Notes: generated from the letters alone by a model not told the origin. Positions 1-8,683 are shown, numbered from the stretch's first letter. The stretch is DNA of 23,370 nucleotides from SMWD01 sp051008895 (GCA_051008895.1 JBPCXI010000115.1:1-23370), one strand, 5' to 3'. Numbers and translations are program-made.

Positions 1-1587
1 GCCGGGCGCACTGTTCACCTGCGCGGTCGCCGTCAGATCGAGGAACGGGGACTCGCCGTTGCTCGGCAGCGTCAACTCGAATCGCGAACTTGCCTCACCG
101 ATCGGGATCCGGACGCTGATGTTGTCGCTGAGAACGCGCACGCCATCGGGTGTCGCGCGCCAGACGAGAAATCCTTCCAGCGCATCAGCCGCCAATGGCA
201 CCGCGAATAGTTTCGGCATCGTCAATGCCGCCTGCTCGCTGTCCAGCTGCAACCTGCCACCCGCCTCGTCGGCGACGACCGTGCCGGACACTCCGGTCAG
301 TCCTTCGCCGGCCGGCAAGCCGACAACGCCGATATCCTCGAATCGAATCTCGACGTCGAACTCGCGTTCTGCGGCGGAAATCCACCGAGCATCGAGTCGA
401 AAATCGCTGATGTCGCCGTTCACGCTGGCCGGTAGCGTATCGCGGCGCAGGTCTTCACTGACGAACGCGCGCACGATCGGATACCAGTCCTCCAGGCGCA
501 TGAAGTCGACGCTCGCCAGCAACTGGCGCCCATCGCCGCCTGCCGACTTCGACGTCACCGAGAATTCCGTGCGCGGCGCGAACAGTCCGACGCGCCGCAG
601 GTTCATGTCGGAGCCGGCCAGCACCCAGCCGCCCCCGGCCCGGGCCCATTCGACGCGACCACTGATAGCTTCGTACTGGTCCGAATTCGCGGCTTCGGTG
701 CGGAACTCGGCGTCGCTGAAGTCGAGCTCGGCCGTGACGCCCGTCGGCTCGCGACCTAGAAATTCGGCCCAGATGACCAGGTTGCCGTTCATGGCCGCCA
801 CCGGCGTCGGCATGTCGAGCCCGTACTCGAGCAGCTCTGCCATCTTCAGCGCCTCGCCGCTCACATACATGCTCCAGTCGACCGAGTCAGTCGGCGCATC
901 GTCGGCCGCCTCGGTTAACGCGCCGCGCAGCACCTCGATCGGCAGGTCCAGCGACAGCGTGGCGCGTTCGCCGAACCTTACCGGCAGCTGGATTTCCCCG
1001 TCGGCGGCAACGCCGGTCTCGCGCAGACGCAGATCGATGCTGTCGACCCGGAAATCCATGATCGCGTCGTCGCGACCGAGGTTGCGATAAGCGACGCCGA
1101 CGTCACGCAGCTGGATGTCGATTTCGGGCAGTTCCAACGGGTCATCGGGATCGCGCTCGGGCAGAAAGTCGGCTAGCGGGCGGCCCTGAATCAGAAATTC
1201 ACGTGCGTCCGTTTGCAGCAACACCACGTTGATGTTCTCGATGCCGACGCGAGATACGGTGACCTGGCGGTCGCGCAGCAGACGCACGACGCTGACGCCG
1301 ATATTCAGGCTGTCGGCGACGAATATCGGCTGTAAATCATCCGGTGACCGGATCGTCACATCGAGAAATCGAATCTCCGGCCCGGCGATCGGCCAACTTG
1401 CGCTGATGAATTCGAATTGCACATCGAAGCCGGTCGCCTGCGACGCCCACGCGCGGATGTCTTCCTGGTAATCAGGTACGAGCGGCAGCAGCAGACGTGC
1501 GACACCGACCAGCAGGGCAAGCAGCATGACCGCGGCCGCTGCCGCGTAAGCGAGGTACTTGGATAACTTGCGAATCAGCGCGCCCAT
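1..1587 (-). CDS. yhdP: YhdP family AsmA-like envelope protein, N-terminal part (runs off the left edge)
   Basis: The reading frame is open from an ATG at 1587 to the window edge, giving 529 codons with no stop, so the C-terminal half or more is missing. Residues about 11-37 form one hydrophobic signal anchor after a basic start (MGALIRKLSKYL), followed by a long periplasmic region rich in short beta-type segments with DUF3971/AsmA-like character. YhdP belongs to the AsmA-like bridge proteins thought to help carry phospholipid to the outer membrane; E. coli YhdP is about 1266 residues. Identification rests on topology, size and position: it starts 9 nt after the rng stop, as in the E. coli order maf-rng-yhdP-tldD. 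It is probably the distal part of the rng transcript. The Shine-Dalgarno match is weak, which suggests translational coupling. tldD would be expected just beyond the edge. Confidence 0.85.
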   Translation of the reverse strand, partial: MGALIRKLSKYLAYAAAAAVMLLALLVGVARLLLPLVPDYQEDIRAWASQATGFDVQFEFISASWPIAGPEIRFLDVTIRSPDDLQPIFVADSLNIGVSVVRLLRDRQVTVSRVGIENINVVLLQTDAREFLIQGRPLADFLPERDPDDPLELPEIDIQLRDVGVAYRNLGRDDAIMDFRVDSIDLRLRETGVAADGEIQLPVRFGERATLSLDLPIEVLRGALTEAADDAPTDSVDWSMYVSGEALKMAELLEYGLDMPTPVAAMNGNLVIWAEFLGREPTGVTAELDFSDAEFRTEAANSDQYEAISGRVEWARAGGGWVLAGSDMNLRRVGLFAPRTEFSVTSKSAGGDGRQLLASVDFMRLEDWYPIVRAFVSEDLRRDTLPASVNGDISDFRLDARWISAAEREFDVEIRFEDIGVVGLPAGEGLTGVSGTVVADEAGGRLQLDSEQAALTMPKLFAVPLAADALEGFLVWRATPDGVRVLSDNISVRIPIGEASSRFELTLPSNGESPFLDLTATAQVNSAPG

Positions 1588-1596
1588 GCGATCTGC

Positions 1597-3054
1597 CTAC
1601 ATCAGCACGACGTCGAATCGCCCCTGCTCGAACATCGCTTCGGATTGTAACCGGATCGGCTTGCCGGTCAGTTCCTCGAGTTCGGCGAGTCCGGACGACT
1701 CTTCGTCCAGCAGCAGCTCAATGACGTCCTGGTGCGCCAGGACGACGAGTTCATTGAACTTGAACTGCCGGTGTTGACGCAAAATCTCTCGAAAGATCTC
1801 GTAGCAAACGGTCTCCGGCGTCTTCACCGAACCGCTGCCGTCGCACGTCGGGCACGACTGACACATGATGTGCTCGAGGCTCTCGCGGGTCCGTTTGCGG
1901 GTCATCTCGACGAGCCCGAGCGACGAGTGTTCGTTGATCTGGGTGCGCGCGTAGTCGCGCGCCAGCGCCGCCTCGAGCGCCTCCAGTACCTGATCGCGAT
2001 GGAGCTCCTCGGCCATGTCGATGAAATCTATAATAATGATGCCACCGAGGTTGCGCAGCCTGAGCTGACGCGCGATCGTCACGGCCGCTTCGAGGTTGGT
2101 GCGGAATATCGTCTCCTCGAGGTTGCGGTGCCCGACGTATGCGCCGGTATTCACATCGATCGTCGTCATCGCCTCGGTCTGATCGAAGATCACATAACCG
2201 CCCGACTTGAGCGCGACCTGGCGGCCCAGCGCTTTTTCGATTTCGTCTTCGACGCCGTACAGATCGAGGATCGGCCGGCGCCCCTGGTACCACTCGACGG
2301 CCGTCGCGATATCGGGAATGAACGTCTCGGCAAACTCGCGCAACCTTTCGTACTCACGCTCGGAATCGACCTGGATCCGCTCGACGTCGAGACTCGCGAC
2401 GTCACGGACGACACGAACGGCAAGCGATAAATCCTCGTGCACGAGCCGACCCGCCACGCCCGACCGGGACTGTTCGCCGATGATCGACCACAGCTTGTCG
2501 AGAAACAGCATGTCCGCGCGTAACGCGTCCATGCTGGCGCCCTCCGCGGCCGTGCGGACGATATACCCGACCGTGGCATCGTCGCCCACGATCTGATGCA
2601 TGATGTCTCTGAGCCGGTTGCGCTCCTCCTCGTCTTCGATACGCGCCGATACGCCGATATTGTCGCTATCCGGCATCAGCACCAGGTATCGCGACGGAAT
2701 CGTCATGTTGGTCGTCAGCCGCGCGCCTTTCGTACCGATCGGATCCTTCAGGACTTGCACGGGCAAAGTCTGGCCCTCGCGCAAAAGGTCACCGATCGCA
2801 GGCGGTGCCGCGCCATTGTCTTCGCCCGCGCGGCGGACGTCCGACGCGTGCAGAAACGCTGTACGCGCGATACCGATATCGACGAACGCCGCCTGCATGC
2901 CCGGCAGAACGCGGGATACGCTGCCGATATAGATACTGCCGATCAGTCCCCGGCGCGTGGTCCTTTCGATAAGCAGATCCTGCAGCACGCCGTCTTCGAC
3001 GAGGGCCACACGAATCTCGCGCGGCGTCGAATTGATCAATATTTCCTGAGGCAT
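1597..3054 (-). CDS. rng: Ribonuclease G
   Basis: This encodes a 485-residue RNase E/G family endoribonuclease that matures the 5' end of 16S rRNA and takes part in mRNA turnover. It is close in size to E. coli RNase G (489) and lacks the long C-terminal scaffold of RNase E. An S1-like domain lies at about 38-118, with the 5'-sensor region around KGARLTT (109-115). The catalytic metal-binding aspartates are D300 (TTIDVNTG) and D343 (IIIIDFIDM). The zinc-link cysteines are C401 and C404 in CPTCDGSG. The ATG start at 3054 lies 15 nt after the maf stop and has no purine-rich Shine-Dalgarno sequence, so reinitiation from maf is likely. The gene sits between maf and yhdP, the conserved gammaproteobacterial order. 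Confidence 0.97.
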   Translation of the reverse strand: MPQEILINSTPREIRVALVEDGVLQDLLIERTTRRGLIGSIYIGSVSRVLPGMQAAFVDIGIARTAFLHASDVRRAGEDNGAAPPAIGDLLREGQTLPVQVLKDPIGTKGARLTTNMTIPSRYLVLMPDSDNIGVSARIEDEEERNRLRDIMHQIVGDDATVGYIVRTAAEGASMDALRADMLFLDKLWSIIGEQSRSGVAGRLVHEDLSLAVRVVRDVASLDVERIQVDSEREYERLREFAETFIPDIATAVEWYQGRRPILDLYGVEDEIEKALGRQVALKSGGYVIFDQTEAMTTIDVNTGAYVGHRNLEETIFRTNLEAAVTIARQLRLRNLGGIIIIDFIDMAEELHRDQVLEALEAALARDYARTQINEHSSLGLVEMTRKRTRESLEHIMCQSCPTCDGSGSVKTPETVCYEIFREILRQHRQFKFNELVVLAHQDVIELLLDEESSGLAELEELTGKPIRLQSEAMFEQGRFDVVLM

Positions 3055-3069
3055 GAAAGGACGGAGCGG

Positions 3070-3669
3070 CTAAATTGGCAAACGATACCCGAACCCGGCC
3101 AACAAACGCCCGGTTTCGAACAACGGCAGCCCCATGACACCGGAGTAACTGCCATGGAGCTCCTCGACGAATACTGCGCCGAGCCCCTGAATGGCGTATG
3201 AACCGGCCTTGCCGACCGGCTCGCCGGTCCGCCAGTAGGCCTCGATTTCCGCAGGCTCGAGCGCACGAAACGTCACCCGCGACCGGCTCAGGGCGGCGGT
3301 TTCGCGCTCGCCACCGAGCACGGCAACGGCGGTGAAAACGTCATGGCTGCGGCCCGACAGGCGGCGCAGCATGCTCGCGGCCGCCGCCGCATCGGCCGGT
3401 TTGCCGAGCATCTGACCGTCGAGCACAACGGTGGTGTCGGCCGCCAGGACCGGCGCGGTCGGCGCGTCGATTGCGGCGTGTACGGCCCGCGCTTTCTCGC
3501 GGGCGAGTCGCTCTACGCACGCGTCGGGCGCCTCGCCCGGGAGCCCGGATTCGTCGATGTCGGCAGGCCACACGTCGAAGTCGACGCCGATCTGACGCAA
3601 CAGTTCGGCGCGTCGCGGCGACGCGGAAGCGAGGTATACGAACGGCGCAGTTCGTGCCGCCGCGCTCAT
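3070..3669 (-). CDS. maf: Maf-family nucleoside triphosphate pyrophosphatase (dTTP/UTP type)
   Basis: This is a 199-residue Maf protein, a house-cleaning pyrophosphatase that hydrolyses nucleotides such as dTTP, UTP and modified pyrimidine nucleotides to monophosphates. The N-terminal signature LASASPRRAELL (residues 13-24) binds the phosphates. The AADTTVV segment (76-82) carries the catalytic D78, and GSYAIQG (156-162) is the late Maf motif. DTTV together with the IQG segment fits the YhdE subfamily rather than the YceF (m7GTP) subfamily; this assignment comes from family knowledge. The ATG at 3669 lies 27 nt after the rlmH stop, and rng follows 15 nt downstream, matching the E. coli yhdE-rng linkage. 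Older literature links Maf to septum inhibition. Confidence 0.95.
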   Translation of the reverse strand: MSAAARTAPFVYLASASPRRAELLRQIGVDFDVWPADIDESGLPGEAPDACVERLAREKARAVHAAIDAPTAPVLAADTTVVLDGQMLGKPADAAAAASMLRRLSGRSHDVFTAVAVLGGERETAALSRSRVTFRALEPAEIEAYWRTGEPVGKAGSYAIQGLGAVFVEELHGSYSGVMGLPLFETGRLLAGFGYRLPI

Positions 3670-3696
3670 GTCGCGACCCCGGGTCGTCCGCGACGC

Positions 3697-4167
3697 CTAC
3701 TCACGGTGGTAAGGATGGCCCTGGATTATGGTCCACGCCCGGTAAATCTGTTCTGCCAGCACGACCCGCACGAGTCCGTGCGGGAGTGTCAGGCGCGAAA
3801 GCGCCCAGACGTCATCGGCACGCTGCCGGCAGTCCTCGGTCAACCCGTCGGGACCGCCGATCAGCAGTGCCACGTTTGTCGCATCGCTCTGCCATTCGTT
3901 CATGCGTCGACCGAGCTCGACCGAAGTCCATTCGGCGCCGCGCTCATCGAGCGCGACGATGCGGTCGGCACTTCCTGCGCGCTTCAGCAGCTGGTCCGCT
4001 TCCTTGCGTTGCGCCACCGAGACGTCGCCGCGGGCGCTGCGATTGCCGAGCGGTACTTCGTCGATATCCAGTTTGATCTGCGGCGGCAGGCGCCGCCGAT
4101 ATACGTCCACGCCTTCGTCGACCCAGCGCGGCATGCGCGTGCCAACCGCAAACATTGTGATGCGCAT
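3697..4167 (-). CDS. rlmH: 23S rRNA (pseudouridine1915-N3) methyltransferase RlmH
   Basis: This 156-residue SPOUT-class methyltransferase has the usual RlmH length (E. coli 155). RlmH methylates pseudouridine 1915 in helix 69 of 23S rRNA on assembled 70S ribosomes, using S-adenosylmethionine. The SAM-binding knot is recognisable as LLIGGPDGL (101-109), and the protein ends in the family-typical GHPYHRE. It starts with ATG at 4167, 9 nt after the rsfS stop. The pairing rsfS-rlmH is one of the most conserved in bacteria, and both products act on the ribosome. Expression is presumably by read-through from holA-nadD-rsfS. Confidence 0.97.
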   Translation of the reverse strand: MRITMFAVGTRMPRWVDEGVDVYRRRLPPQIKLDIDEVPLGNRSARGDVSVAQRKEADQLLKRAGSADRIVALDERGAEWTSVELGRRMNEWQSDATNVALLIGGPDGLTEDCRQRADDVWALSRLTLPHGLVRVVLAEQIYRAWTIIQGHPYHRE

Positions 4168-4176
4168 TGGCGCAGG

Positions 4177-4548
4177 TCAGCGCGCAGCGCCGGCACCGGG
4201 AACGTCATCGGGTTCGCCAGCGACCGCATCCATGTTCCACAGGTTCTCGAGCTTGTAGAAGTCGCGCACGCGGGCCTGCATGATGTGCACGACCACGTCG
4301 GCCAGATCGACGAGCACCCACTCACCGTATTCATGACCCTCCGTGCCGAGCACGTCAACACCGGCGTTTCGTGCGCTCTCGACGACGTTGTCGGCGATCG
4401 ACCGGACATGCCGGTCCGACGTGCCGCCGGCAATCACCATGTAGTCGGTTATCGATGTCAGCCCGCTGACCTCCAGCGTCTGCACATCTACGGCCTTGCG
4501 GTCGTCGAGCGCCGCCTCGACCAACGCGACCAAATCACTGCTTAACAC
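4177..4548 (-). CDS. rsfS: Ribosome silencing factor RsfS
   Basis: This 123-residue RsfS/Iojap (DUF143) protein binds ribosomal protein uL14 and blocks 30S-50S joining in starvation. Family hallmarks are the ITDYMVIAGGTSDRHV core (about 33-48), GEWVLVDLADVVVHIM (about 76-91) and the RVRDFYKLENLW segment near the C terminus. The start is a GTG at 4548, supported by a near-ideal Shine-Dalgarno sequence AAGGAGG (4558-4564) with a 9-nt spacer, the best ribosome-binding site in this part of the operon. That fits the 62-nt gap after the nadD stop, where coupling could not serve. A C-terminal tail of about 20 residues follows the conserved domain. Confidence 0.96.
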   Translation of the reverse strand: MLSSDLVALVEAALDDRKAVDVQTLEVSGLTSITDYMVIAGGTSDRHVRSIADNVVESARNAGVDVLGTEGHEYGEWVLVDLADVVVHIMQARVRDFYKLENLWNMDAVAGEPDDVPGAGAAR

Positions 4549-4610
4549 GAAGTTGAACCTCCTTGTCCGTATGGACCCATATTATTTCCACGCGCGCAAA
4601 GCCTGGCGAC

Positions 4611-5270
4611 TCATGCCCGCACTCTCTTGTCCCGATCGCGCGCGTAACAGCCTTCCGCCTCCAGGAATTCGAGTACGCGGTCCGGCACCAGGTAGCGCGC
4701 GCTCTCTCCGCGCGCCACCGTTTCGCGTATCGCGCTCGACGATATGTCGAGCTGCGTCACCGCGTGCAACAGAATGCGGCCGGCCGTCATGCCGGCCAGG
4801 TCCGCCGGGTCGACGGTCCGGTGCCGGTCGAGCACCCAGCGCAGCGCGTCGCCGTCGGGCAGCGGGGCGCCGGGTCTGTGGGCGACGACCAGATGTGCCA
4901 GCGACAGCAATTCGTCCCAGCGGTGCCATTCCGGCAGGCTCGCGAATGCGTCCATCCCGGCGATCAGGCACAAAGGCCGGTCGGGAAATTCGGCGCGCAG
5001 CGACTCGAGCGTATCGACCGAGTACGACGGACCGTCGCGATGGAGCTCGCGTTCGTCAACGACAAAACGCGACTCCTGCCTGACCGCGACCTCCAGCATC
5101 GCCAGCCGGGCTTCCACCGCAGCGCGCGGTTTCTTCCCCAGCGGTGGCACGCGACACAGAACGAACCTGACTTCTTCGAGGCGCAGGCACTCCATGAGCT
5201 CCATCGCAGTGCGCAGGTGGCCGAAGTGAACCGGATCGAATGTGCCGCCGAGGATCCCGATCGGTGTCAT
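4611..5270 (-). CDS. nadD: Nicotinate-nucleotide adenylyltransferase
   Basis: The 219-residue NadD transfers AMP from ATP to nicotinate mononucleotide, forming deamido-NAD in NAD biosynthesis. The nucleotidyltransferase signature is GGTFDPVHFGHL (8-19), with the HxGH histidines H15 and H18. The second ATP-binding motif is ISSSAIR (176-182). I place the start at the ATG at 5270, not at the longer in-frame extension to 5348. This start gives the canonical N terminus MTPIGILGG and overlaps the holA stop by 4 nt (ATGA). The length matches E. coli NadD (213). It is cotranscribed with holA upstream and followed by rsfS after 62 nt. Confidence 0.96.
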   Translation of the reverse strand: MTPIGILGGTFDPVHFGHLRTAMELMECLRLEEVRFVLCRVPPLGKKPRAAVEARLAMLEVAVRQESRFVVDERELHRDGPSYSVDTLESLRAEFPDRPLCLIAGMDAFASLPEWHRWDELLSLAHLVVAHRPGAPLPDGDALRWVLDRHRTVDPADLAGMTAGRILLHAVTQLDISSSAIRETVARGESARYLVPDRVLEFLEAEGCYARDRDKRVRA

Positions 5271-6307
5271 GAAACCCTTGCCATCGTCTCCGCGGCCATG
5301 CCGGGTCGCCCCGCGAGCGCGAGGGTCAGCTCGAGGAGCGCGTTCCACGGTCTGCCGGGCAGCGAGCCCTTGACGATCCGGTCGGTTCGCGCAGCTCGCA
5401 TCACCAGCGCGCGAGCGCCTTGCTCATTGAGCGGACGAATCGCGCGACCGATCAGCGATTGCCGCCCGCGCCAGACTCGCGCGTCGGCCATAGCCTGTCC
5501 GGGCGCCATGCCGCCCGCGACGCGATACACGATATCCGCAACGGTCGTGATGTCGCGCACCAGGCTCCAAAGAACCAGGGGTGCGGCCGTGCCCTCGCTC
5601 TCGAGGCCGCCGAGGATTCGAATCGCCCGCTTCGCGTCGCCGGCAAGCGCCGCGTCGGTGAGCTGAAACACGTCGTAGCGCGCACCGTTAGCGACGGATT
5701 CGCGAACGCTCGCCACCGTCACGCGACCGTCGGCGGCGAGCAGCGCAAGCTGATCAATCGCCTGTTTCGCCGCGAGCAGATTGCCCTCGACCTGCGCGGC
5801 CAGGAGCTCGACCGCGTCGGGTTCGGCTTCGAGGCCGGCCTGGCGCAGACGCCCGTCCAACCACCGCGGCAAATCGTGATACTCGGGCGGCCGCAACACC
5901 AGGTGCATTGCCTCGCGTGCCAGCGTGGACGCCCACTTCGTTTTCGCCGTGCGACTGTCCAGCATCGGCGTGATGACCACGAATACGGTGTCCTGCGGCG
6001 GCTCGCCCGCCAGCGCGGTGAGAAACTTGCCGCCCTGGTCGCCCGGCTTGCCGGTCGGCAGCCGGAGCTCGACGAGCCGCCGTTCCGCGAACAAAGACAG
6101 GTTCTGCATGCCGCCCGCCAGTGCGCTCCAGTCGAACCCGCGCTCCGCGATATGCGGCTCGCGCTCGGTATAACCGTTCTGCGTCGCCGCCGTGCGGATC
6201 GCGTCGAGCGCCTCGTCCACGAGCAGCGGCTCGTCGCCGGAAACCAGGTAGAGCGGGGCCAGACCTGACGACAGGTGAGAACCCAGTTGCGGGGGATTCA
6301 ACTTCAC
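5267..6307 (-). CDS. holA: DNA polymerase III delta subunit
   Basis: This 346-residue delta subunit of the clamp loader matches E. coli HolA (343) in size. Delta opens the beta sliding clamp and has an AAA+ fold without a working P-loop. The N-terminal LYLVSGDEPLLVDEA (about 19-33) is the family's recognition segment; the rest is helical, with the expected collar domain in the last 130 residues. The start is a GTG at 6307, 4 nt after the stop of the Trm112-family gene, and the stop overlaps nadD by 4 nt. In most gammaproteobacteria lptE directly precedes holA; here lptE lies about 3.7 kb away (see findings). Confidence 0.93.
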   Translation of the reverse strand: MKLNPPQLGSHLSSGLAPLYLVSGDEPLLVDEALDAIRTAATQNGYTEREPHIAERGFDWSALAGGMQNLSLFAERRLVELRLPTGKPGDQGGKFLTALAGEPPQDTVFVVITPMLDSRTAKTKWASTLAREAMHLVLRPPEYHDLPRWLDGRLRQAGLEAEPDAVELLAAQVEGNLLAAKQAIDQLALLAADGRVTVASVRESVANGARYDVFQLTDAALAGDAKRAIRILGGLESEGTAAPLVLWSLVRDITTVADIVYRVAGGMAPGQAMADARVWRGRQSLIGRAIRPLNEQGARALVMRAARTDRIVKGSLPGRPWNALLELTLALAGRPGMAAETMARVS

Positions 6308-6311
6308 GCGG

Positions 6312-6569
6312 CTACTCGACCACCTGGTTCCAGTCGATAGACTCCCCCTCGAGCAGTCTCGGACGGCCGTCGATGATCGGATAGACGACGTGGCCGTCGC
6401 GCCTGATCAGCGCTTCGGCGACGGCCTGGTTGACCTGCTGGTCGGCCTGATTTCGGACCCGGCCCGGAGCGAGAGAGGGGGTCATCTGATCGAGCCTCTG
6501 GTCGTCGAGCCGCTCGAGCGGCAGCTTCGTGACGGGGCAAACGACAATGTCAAAGAACTTTCTGTCCAT
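6312..6569 (-). CDS. Trm112 family protein (YcaR-like)
   Basis: This 85-residue protein has the Trm112/UPF0434 pattern: an N-terminal DIVVCPVTKLPLE segment (about 7-19) and a C-terminal VVYPIIDGRPRLLEGESI segment. Compared with the roughly 60-residue E. coli YcaR, the middle carries about 20 extra residues. I recall similar longer versions in other gammaproteobacteria. Only one cysteine (C11) of the usual zinc-ribbon set is present, so metal binding is doubtful. In eukaryotes Trm112 activates several methyltransferases; the role of the bacterial proteins is poorly defined. It lies 35 nt downstream of yidD and 4 nt upstream of holA, in the same operon. Confidence 0.85.
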   Translation of the reverse strand: MDRKFFDIVVCPVTKLPLERLDDQRLDQMTPSLAPGRVRNQADQQVNQAVAEALIRRDGHVVYPIIDGRPRLLEGESIDWNQVVE

Positions 6570-6604
6570 ACCGGGTTCGGGCCAAGGTACCCCAATATAG
6601 CAGA

Positions 6605-6916
6605 CTATTCTGGGCTTTCCGCGCCGCCGGCGACCCAGCTAAAACGCTCGGGAACCGGGTCGAAACCCCCGTCACAGAAGGGCTGACAGCGAACGATACG
6701 GCGCGCACTCAACCAGCTGCCGCGCAGCAGACCGAAGCGCTGCAGCGCCTCGCGGCTGTAGTCGGAACAGGTGGGATGAAACCTGCAGCGCGGGCCGAGC
6801 ACCGGAGAAATCAGCAGCTGATAACCCCGCACCAGCTTCGCCGCTGCGGCTGCAGCCAGCCCGGGTCGCTTCGCGTTACGCGGCGGCACAATCCCGTGCC
6901 GCCTGCTGAATGACAC
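6605..6916 (-). CDS. yidD: Membrane protein insertion efficiency factor YidD
   Basis: This 103-residue protein has the YidD (UPF0161, haemolytic domain) signature: RGYQLLISPVLGPRCRFHPTC starting at residue 30, then SDYSREALQRFGLLRGSW and RCQPFCDGGFDPVP. The conserved cysteines are C44, C50 and C77, with an extra C81. YidD is a small amphipathic inner-membrane-associated protein that helps YidC insert membrane proteins. The longest start is a GTG at 6916, which overlaps sufE by 41 nt and has no clear Shine-Dalgarno sequence. A GTG at 6889 is an alternative, with AGGCGG about 9 nt upstream and a 14-nt overlap. YidD is normally encoded between rnpA and yidC, so its place after sufE is unusual. 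Confidence 0.9.
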   Translation of the reverse strand: MSFSRRHGIVPPRNAKRPGLAAAAAAKLVRGYQLLISPVLGPRCRFHPTCSDYSREALQRFGLLRGSWLSARRIVRCQPFCDGGFDPVPERFSWVAGGAESPE

Positions 6917-7295
6917 CGATCATCGAATTCAGTCCGTTACTGCGCGTCGGACTGAGGTGCTCGTCGAGGCCGATTGCACCGATGAATGCCGGCGTAGTCG
7001 TAGCGATTTCCGCGGCTTTTCTGCCGCTATAGACGCGCATCAGGATCGCAATCAGTCCGGACACGATCGCCGAGTCGCTGATCGCCCGGAACTCGAGCCG
7101 GTCGCCGCAACGCTCCGTCGTCAGCCATACCTGCGACTGACAACCGTGAATACGATTGTCTTCTGTGCGCGCGTCGTCCGGAAACTCGGGCAACTTCCTG
7201 CCGAGGTCGATAATGTATTGGTAGCGATCGATCCAGTTGTCAAACAGCTGGAACTCGTCGATCAACTCGTCCTGTGCCTGCTCGATTTCGGTCAT
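6876..7295 (-). CDS. sufE: Cysteine desulfuration protein SufE
   Basis: This 139-residue SufE-family sulfur acceptor matches E. coli SufE (138) in length. SufE takes persulfide sulfur from a cysteine desulfurase (SufS or CsdA) for Fe-S cluster assembly. The acceptor cysteine is C52 in RIHGCQSQVW, equivalent to E. coli C51. Downstream, the segments VSGLIAILMRVYSGR and GLDEHLSPTRSNGLNSM are typical. The ATG at 7295 overlaps the cysS stop by 4 nt (ATGA), indicating translational coupling. No suf or csd desulfurase gene is present nearby, so the partner must be encoded elsewhere. The 3' end overlaps yidD. Confidence 0.95.
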   Translation of the reverse strand: MTEIEQAQDELIDEFQLFDNWIDRYQYIIDLGRKLPEFPDDARTEDNRIHGCQSQVWLTTERCGDRLEFRAISDSAIVSGLIAILMRVYSGRKAAEIATTTPAFIGAIGLDEHLSPTRSNGLNSMIGVIQQAARDCAAA

Positions 7296-8683
7296 GATCG
7301 ATTCCGGACGCGCGGTCCGTCGGGCGTATCCTCGACTTCCACGCCCTCCGCCTCGAGTTTCTCGCGAATGCCGTCCGCCTCGTCGTACTTGCCTTCAATA
7401 CGCAGCTGCTCGCGCAGCTTGACCAGTTCGCGAATCGCCGTTGCTTCGAGCTCGTCCACGACGTCCGAGTGAAACCACTCTTCGGGCTCCGCGCCGAGCA
7501 AGCCCATCAGTTCGGCGCTCGCCCGCAGTTTCGCGGCGGCGTGCGCGCGCGTGTCCTCCGTTGCCTCTTCGTCGCGGGCCGCCTTCGCCAGCACGAACAA
7601 CGCGGCCAACGCTTTGGGCGTATTCAGATCGTCTTCGAGCGCGGCAATGAACTCGTCGTCAGGCTGCGTGTCCCGCCAACGCTCCTGCCACCCGTCCACA
7701 TCGCGCAAAGCCCCGTACATTCGGTCGAGCTTGCGCCGCGTTTCCGCCAGCAGGCTCTCCGACCAGTCGAGCGGCTGCCGATAGTGCGCATTCAACAATG
7801 CCAGGCGAATCGCCTCGCCCGGCGCCATGTCAAGCAGGTCGTGCACGAGCACGATGTTGCCGAGCGACTTCGACATCTTTTCGCTGGCCACGTTGACGAA
7901 ACCGTTATGCAACCAATAGCGTGCGAACGGCTCGCCGCCGTGCGCGCACGTGCTCTGCGCGATTTCGTTTTCGTGATGCGGGAATATCAGGTCGTTGCCG
8001 CCGCCGTGTATGTCGATCGTGCGGCCGAGATGATCCGCGGCCATCGCCGAGCATTCGATGTGCCAGCCGGGACGACCGCGGCCCCACGGACTCTCCCAAC
8101 CGGGCAGGTCCGGCGTCGACGGCTTCCACAGCACGAAGTCGCCAGGCGACTCCTTGTACGGCGCGACTTCGACGCGCGCGCCGGCCAGCAGTTCGCGCTG
8201 GTCGCGTCGCGACAGCGCTCCATAGTCACCGTAAGACGCAACGCGAAAGAGCACGTGCCCGTCGGCCTCGTAGGCGTGGTCGGCGCGAATCAGTTCGGTG
8301 ATCATCGCGATGATCGAATCGATGTGATCCGTCGCGCGCGGCTCGACGTCGACGGGCAACACGCCGAGCGCCTCCATGTCTTCATGATAGACGTCCACGT
8401 ATTGCGCCGATATCTCGTCGATGCCGACGCCGGCCTCCAGTGCCGCGGCGTTGATCTTGTCGTCAACGTCCGTGATATTGCGCGCATAGGTCAGGTCGTA
8501 ATGCCGCCGCAGCAATCGCGCCAGCACGTCGAAAACCACCGCCGGACGCGCATTGCCGATGTGCGGCGCGCTGTACACCGTCGGGCCGCAAACGTACATC
8601 GTGACCCGCGGCCGGTCACCGCCCGCGCGCGGCTCGAACGGCTCTTTGCGCCGCGTCAGCGTGTTGTAAAGGCAAATTCCCAT
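7292..8683 (-). CDS. cysS: Cysteinyl-tRNA synthetase
   Basis: This 463-residue class I synthetase (E. coli CysRS, 461) charges tRNA-Cys. The HIGH motif is HIGN (41-44) and the KMSKS motif is intact at 269-273. The catalytic zinc ligands that discriminate cysteine are visible as C32, C211, H236 and E240, matching E. coli C28, C209, H234 and E238. The ATG at 8683 is preceded by GGAAG with a short spacer. It is the first gene of the leftward cysS-sufE-yidD-Trm112-holA series and is divergent from hisI across 101 bp. Many gammaproteobacteria have cysS near ppiB or folD instead. Confidence 0.97.
   Translation of the reverse strand: MGICLYNTLTRRKEPFEPRAGGDRPRVTMYVCGPTVYSAPHIGNARPAVVFDVLARLLRRHYDLTYARNITDVDDKINAAALEAGVGIDEISAQYVDVYHEDMEALGVLPVDVEPRATDHIDSIIAMITELIRADHAYEADGHVLFRVASYGDYGALSRRDQRELLAGARVEVAPYKESPGDFVLWKPSTPDLPGWESPWGRGRPGWHIECSAMAADHLGRTIDIHGGGNDLIFPHHENEIAQSTCAHGGEPFARYWLHNGFVNVASEKMSKSLGNIVLVHDLLDMAPGEAIRLALLNAHYRQPLDWSESLLAETRRKLDRMYGALRDVDGWQERWRDTQPDDEFIAALEDDLNTPKALAALFVLAKAARDEEATEDTRAHAAAKLRASAELMGLLGAEPEEWFHSDVVDELEATAIRELVKLREQLRIEGKYDEADGIREKLEAEGVEVEDTPDGPRVRNRS

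Noticed and set aside
59..1090. A 343-codon plus-strand frame, serine- and arginine-rich
   Set aside because: It is the complement of yhdP, whose frame is open for 529 codons with a sensible signal anchor. The Ser/Arg composition is typical of a shadow frame.
3343..4545. A 400-codon plus-strand frame opposite maf, rlmH and rsfS
   Set aside because: It covers three confident genes on the other strand and has no family signature.
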